From: Lachnospiraceae bacterium
GTDB lineage: Bacteria; Bacillota; Clostridia; Lachnospirales; Lachnospiraceae
Length of the DNA stretch: 64,000 bases
Reading direction: 5' to 3'
Assembly: GCA_017444015.1 (NCBI GenBank)
Contig: JAFSXN010000001.1
Span: forward strand, 17,319-81,318
The notes under the pieces are model-generated. The model was not told where the DNA came from. It made no database searches and was given only the letters and a program-made list of their open reading frames with translations. This document shows positions 61,413 to 64,000 of this stretch, one piece after another. The stretch's first letter is position 1, and each line of letters opens with the position of its first letter. The position numbers and the translations under genes are program-made.

Positions 61413-62882
61413 TTACGCCTTCAGCCTTGCTTCGGGTAGCCGCGTGTTTTCCGCTTCCGACCGTTCTTCTTCGCTTCCGGACATCTTCCTTCCTAGAATA
61501 ATATAAACCGGATTCTCTCCCTTCATCATATGCTTCTTCCCGGCCTTTTCCGAATTTGCCACAGTAAGTTCGGTGATCTCCGCCTGGAACCCGCGGTCTC
61601 TAAACCACGCAAGCGCCTCTCCTACAGTTTCGAGGGTGATCGCGGTAAGGCAGATCTCGACATTCCCATACAATTCGCAAACCGCGTCAAGGATCTCCGC
61701 CAGATTTCCGTCGCTTCCGCCGATAAAGACCTTATTGACCCCGGCTCCCTGCAGCTCCTCATAAAGAGCCTCCGGCGCTCTTCCCTGTATGATACAAAGA
61801 TTCCAGGCTCCGAAATGCTTTCTGTTCTCACCTAAGAGCCGGATCCCCTCCTCCTCCTCCTTTTCGATCGCAAAAACCCGGCCGGCCTGCATCGAAAGCT
61901 CGATGCTCATCCCTCCTGTTCCTGCTCCGATATCTAAAACTGTATCCTTCTCATTGAGCTGCAGTGCAGCCATAACAAGCGCCCGGATTGTTCGCTTCGT
62001 CATCGGACGCTCTCCCCGGACAAATTCTTTATCTGGGATCCCCGGGCTGCAATACGGATAATGCCTCGGAGGATAGATCAGAAGTACAAGAAGACCCTTT
62101 CCCTCCCTGTCGTTTAAATCCTGTAAAAGCTTTCCGACACTCCCCCTTATGATCTCCTCTTTCTCCGGGTAGGACAGATCGGTCCCCACTGCTGCCGCAA
62201 GCTCTGAAAGCCCGGCCTCGGCTAACTCCCTCAGTACATTGATTGCGCCCCGGATACTGCCGGTCAGCAGAAATACAGGCTTTCCCCTGCAGATCTCCTT
62301 CAGGACATTGCAATATTTTCCATGCGAGGACAAGAGCAGCCAGTCCTGCCAGTCCTCCTTCAGCCTTGCCGCAAAATACTGAAGGCTGGAGATTCCAGGA
62401 ACAAGCTCACAGGACAGCCCCTCCTTTATAAGCAGCTCATTGAGCTTTCCCGCCCCCGAATAGAAGCCGCTGTCGCCGCTGTACAGCACAGAGATACAGG
62501 GCTTCTCTGAAGCTTCGTCGACAAAAGTATCCTCCTGCCGGAGCTCTAAGCCATCTTCCCGCTGGGGCTCTAAGCCACCCTCCTGTTGGGGCTTTAAGCC
62601 ACCCTCCTCCTGGGGCTCTAAGCCATCTTCCCTCCGAAGCTTTAAGATCTGCTTCAGCGCTTCCTCCGTATAGGTTTTTACAACAATATATTCCCTCTGG
62701 ACGGCTTCTTCCGCTTCCGCTTTTCCGCTGTCGCAGGCTCCGATCGTCTCGATAAAAGCCTGCACTCCCCTAAGCACCCGTTCCGTTCCCAGAACAAACG
62801 CCGACCTTTTTATTATCTGTACCGCCTCTGTTGTAAGACACTCCCCGGCTCCGGGACCGCAGCCGATCAGAAAAATCTTCAT
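61413..62882 (-). CDS. cbiET: Bifunctional precorrin/cobalt-precorrin methyltransferase-decarboxylase CbiET, 489 aa
   Basis: N-terminal CbiE (tetrapyrrole methylase; GCGPGAGECLTTEA start and PGISSLQYFAARL) fused to C-terminal CbiT (MTKRTIRALVM, LDIGAGTGGMSIELSMQAG). Together they methylate C5 and C15 and decarboxylate the acetate side chain in anaerobic cobalamin synthesis. Residues 85-118 carry four imperfect 8-residue repeats (EDGLEPQE, EGGLKPQQ, EGGLEPQR, EDGLELRQ), an unusual insertion in the CbiE part. No riboswitch is seen upstream; the rest of the cobalamin operon must lie elsewhere. Confidence 0.93.
   Translation of the reverse strand: MKIFLIGCGPGAGECLTTEAVQIIKRSAFVLGTERVLRGVQAFIETIGACDSGKAEAEEAVQREYIVVKTYTEEALKQILKLRREDGLEPQEEGGLKPQQEGGLEPQREDGLELRQEDTFVDEASEKPCISVLYSGDSGFYSGAGKLNELLIKEGLSCELVPGISSLQYFAARLKEDWQDWLLLSSHGKYCNVLKEICRGKPVFLLTGSIRGAINVLRELAEAGLSELAAAVGTDLSYPEKEEIIRGSVGKLLQDLNDREGKGLLVLLIYPPRHYPYCSPGIPDKEFVRGERPMTKRTIRALVMAALQLNEKDTVLDIGAGTGGMSIELSMQAGRVFAIEKEEEEGIRLLGENRKHFGAWNLCIIQGRAPEALYEELQGAGVNKVFIGGSDGNLAEILDAVCELYGNVEICLTAITLETVGEALAWFRDRGFQAEITELTVANSEKAGKKHMMKGENPVYIILGRKMSGSEEERSEAENTRLPEARLKA
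62529..62630. repeat. In-frame 24-bp tandem repeat inside cbiET
   Basis: About four copies of a 24-bp unit encode 8-residue repeats (EGGLEPQR type). All copies keep the frame; the array could vary in length between strains. Confidence 0.85.
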
Positions 62883-62919
62883 AATAGAACCCTCAATACA
62901 GCTTCACTATTGATTATTT

Positions 62920-63545
62920 TTATGCTGCGTTAGCTATCCAGCCATATCCCTGTATAGCCATATCCACAAAATGGTTCAGCAGCAATGTAATCTTCGACTG
63001 GAATGCTTCTTTATCATAGCTCTCAGGCAAATCAGCGTCCAATGATGACTGTATAGCATCTTCTCTCAGATCGTGATCCATCTGGGTTTCAGGAGTACCG
63101 ACATAACGGCTTGTCAAAGTCGAAAGCACAAACCATTTCTGTACATAATGCTTGATATCAGTCTTAGTCACTTCGCCAGATCTCTGAAGAATAAGGAACA
63201 GCGTGTAACAGAAGTCTAATGTCATCTTCGAACGAAGCAGCTTCGGCGAGATAAAGCCTGCGGAGCGAATAGCAAGAACGAAGTTTTTAAAGCTGTACTC
63301 GTTCATGAAATTCATAACGCCAGTACTCAGCTTATCAAAACTTTCAGCCTCGATCTCTTCTGTATAAGTACGAGTTTCAAAATCACGACCAGACAGCAGG
63401 CTTACCAGCCGACCAAGACGACCTCTGGTAAACATATGCATGAATGATACACGAAGCATATCGTTGTAATCAGGATCGTAGATATCGTCATAATCATTCT
63501 GTAACCACGCCAGTTTCGGCGCATAAACCGACTGCATGAACTTCT
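62920..63545 (-). pseudogene. C-terminal fragment of a DUF262-type protein
   Basis: Sequence such as FMHMFTRGRLGRLVSLLSGRDFETRTY and KNFVLAIRSAGFISPKLLRSK matches the C-terminal half of long DUF262-containing proteins; the N-terminal DUF262 domain with its DGKQR motif is missing. The frame continues upstream into unrelated HigA-derived sequence (to 63666), so the fragment is now a chimera of about 248 codons. It could be translated from ATG 63666 (with a poor site) or ATG 63537. I score it as a remnant of a defence gene. Confidence 0.65.
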
Positions 63546-63647
63546 TATGTGTACCTCCTTGGCAAGTCAATATGCTGTTACATTCATTGGTTCCAGGAAC
63601 TCTTCCTATAATACCTCTCCTGGTGATGTAGGTTCTAAATCCATCAT
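63546..63647 (-). pseudogene. HigA-type antitoxin remnant with two stop codons
   Basis: With GGAGGTG at about 63654-63660 and ATG ATG at 63647-63642, the frame reads MDLEPTSPGEVL, stop, EEFLEPMNVTAY, stop, LAKEVHI. This matches the N terminus of HigA/XRE antitoxins (LEPTTPGEILKEEFLEPMG...YRLAKDIHV type). The stops are TAG (63606-63608, where Lys is expected) and TGA (63567-63569, where Arg is expected). The match ends at about 63546, where the DUF262 fragment begins in another frame. No higB toxin is seen upstream. Confidence 0.75.
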
Positions 63648-63799
63648 ATAGTTCACCTCCATACAATTCTATTGTGTATTAACATATTTGTTAATATTCT
63701 GGTTGTAAATTCTATATTTTACGCTGTGTTAATATTCATATTCTACGGATTTCACCTCGTTTTTAAGCAAACAGGTATCAAAAAGGTATCACAACGGTT

Positions 63800-64000
63800 T
63801 TACATATTCCGTGTTTTCTCGTATGCCCACTCCATATATAACGGAACCATTCTGAACAGGAAGCTGTTTTCCATCAATTCCACGATCAACTCCTGTATCG
63901 TGAATGGTTGATACCCATACCCGCTAATCTCTTCCACATAGTGATCAAGCTTATCCTTCTTTATGGCTCTGAAAAACTTTTTTGTATCCTTATTTGCTAC
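63800..64000 (-). CDS. 3' end of an unidentified gene running off the window
   Basis: An open frame enters from position 64000 and ends in TAA (63800-63802), 66 residues. It includes FFRAIKKDKLDHYVEEISGYG and ELMENSFLFRMVPLYMEWAYEK. I do not recognise the family. The sequence looks like a real soluble helical protein end and is intact as far as it can be seen. Confidence 0.5.
   Translation of the reverse strand, partial: VANKDTKKFFRAIKKDKLDHYVEEISGYGYQPFTIQELIVELMENSFLFRMVPLYMEWAYEKTRNM

Overview
The window looks like chromosome of a Firmicute of the class Clostridia, most likely a Lachnospiraceae-type gut anaerobe. The basis is strong AGGAGG-like ribosome binding sites, frequent TTG/GTG starts, a group-B type [FeFe] hydrogenase, anaerobic corrinoid genes (cbiET, cobO), a clostridial glutamate 2,3-aminomutase, DUF5688/DUF3791/DUF3990 families, and mid-range base composition with an AT-rich island near 8-15 kb. 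No rRNA gene, intact tRNA gene or CRISPR array is visible.

Positions 1-20,434 are accessory DNA: two integrative elements in tandem at a tRNA-Gln(CUG) gene whose intact copy must lie outside the window. Element 1 (window start to about 14.77 kb) carries unknown ORFs, a DUF932 protein, a YqaJ exonuclease/RecT annealase pair, DUF262 and DUF5688 proteins, a divergent 593-aa orphan gene, then an SF3 helicase, small DNA-binding proteins, an excisionase and a tyrosine integrase, followed by a small protein paired with a retropepsin-like protein. Element 2 (14,770-20,434) is a smaller, decayed relative: excisionase-like regulators, a replication gene split by a 13-bp tandem duplication, an ATPase remnant, a second integrase, a pseudogene with two TGA codons at conserved tryptophans, and a DUF3791-DUF3990-small-protein module resembling a toxin-antitoxin locus. 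A 36-bp exact direct repeat, the tRNA-Gln 3' end, flanks element 2.

Positions 20.8-34.7 kb form a long minus-strand cell-surface cluster: acetyltransferase, glycosyltransferase, asparagine synthase-like protein, ABC flippase, GT2 and GT11 glycosyltransferases, and a complete dlt-like set (adenylation enzyme, carrier protein, MBOAT acyltransferase, SGNH/DltD-like protein). The last gene is coupled to a radical-SAM aminomutase with the glutamate-type substrate residues (Lys333/Asn370). I infer an envelope polymer decorated with an amino acid, possibly beta-glutamate; this is the most interesting possible system here.

Positions 34.9-62.9 kb are mainly core chromosome: gdhA, NhaC antiporter, a 1731-aa secreted BspA/Ig-like protein, a bPH2 protein coupled to a beta-propeller HD-GYP phosphodiesterase, birA, cobO, hydrogenase, acyl-ACP thioesterase, a DUF6311 membrane protein, thiI with its cysteine desulfurase, rsmE, prmA, manC, a DUF3048 protein, a CobC-like phosphatase and cbiET. 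The right end (62.9-64 kb) is again accessory debris: a DUF262 C-terminal fragment fused to a HigA antitoxin pseudogene.

Two themes cross the chromosome part. Structured nested palindromes of about 60-150 bp sit between genes, at gene starts and inside a tRNA remnant, in at least two sequence families. Many housekeeping proteins carry short in-frame low-complexity or tandem-repeat insertions (CobO, CbiET, BirA, RsmE, PrmA, AsnB, acetyltransferase).
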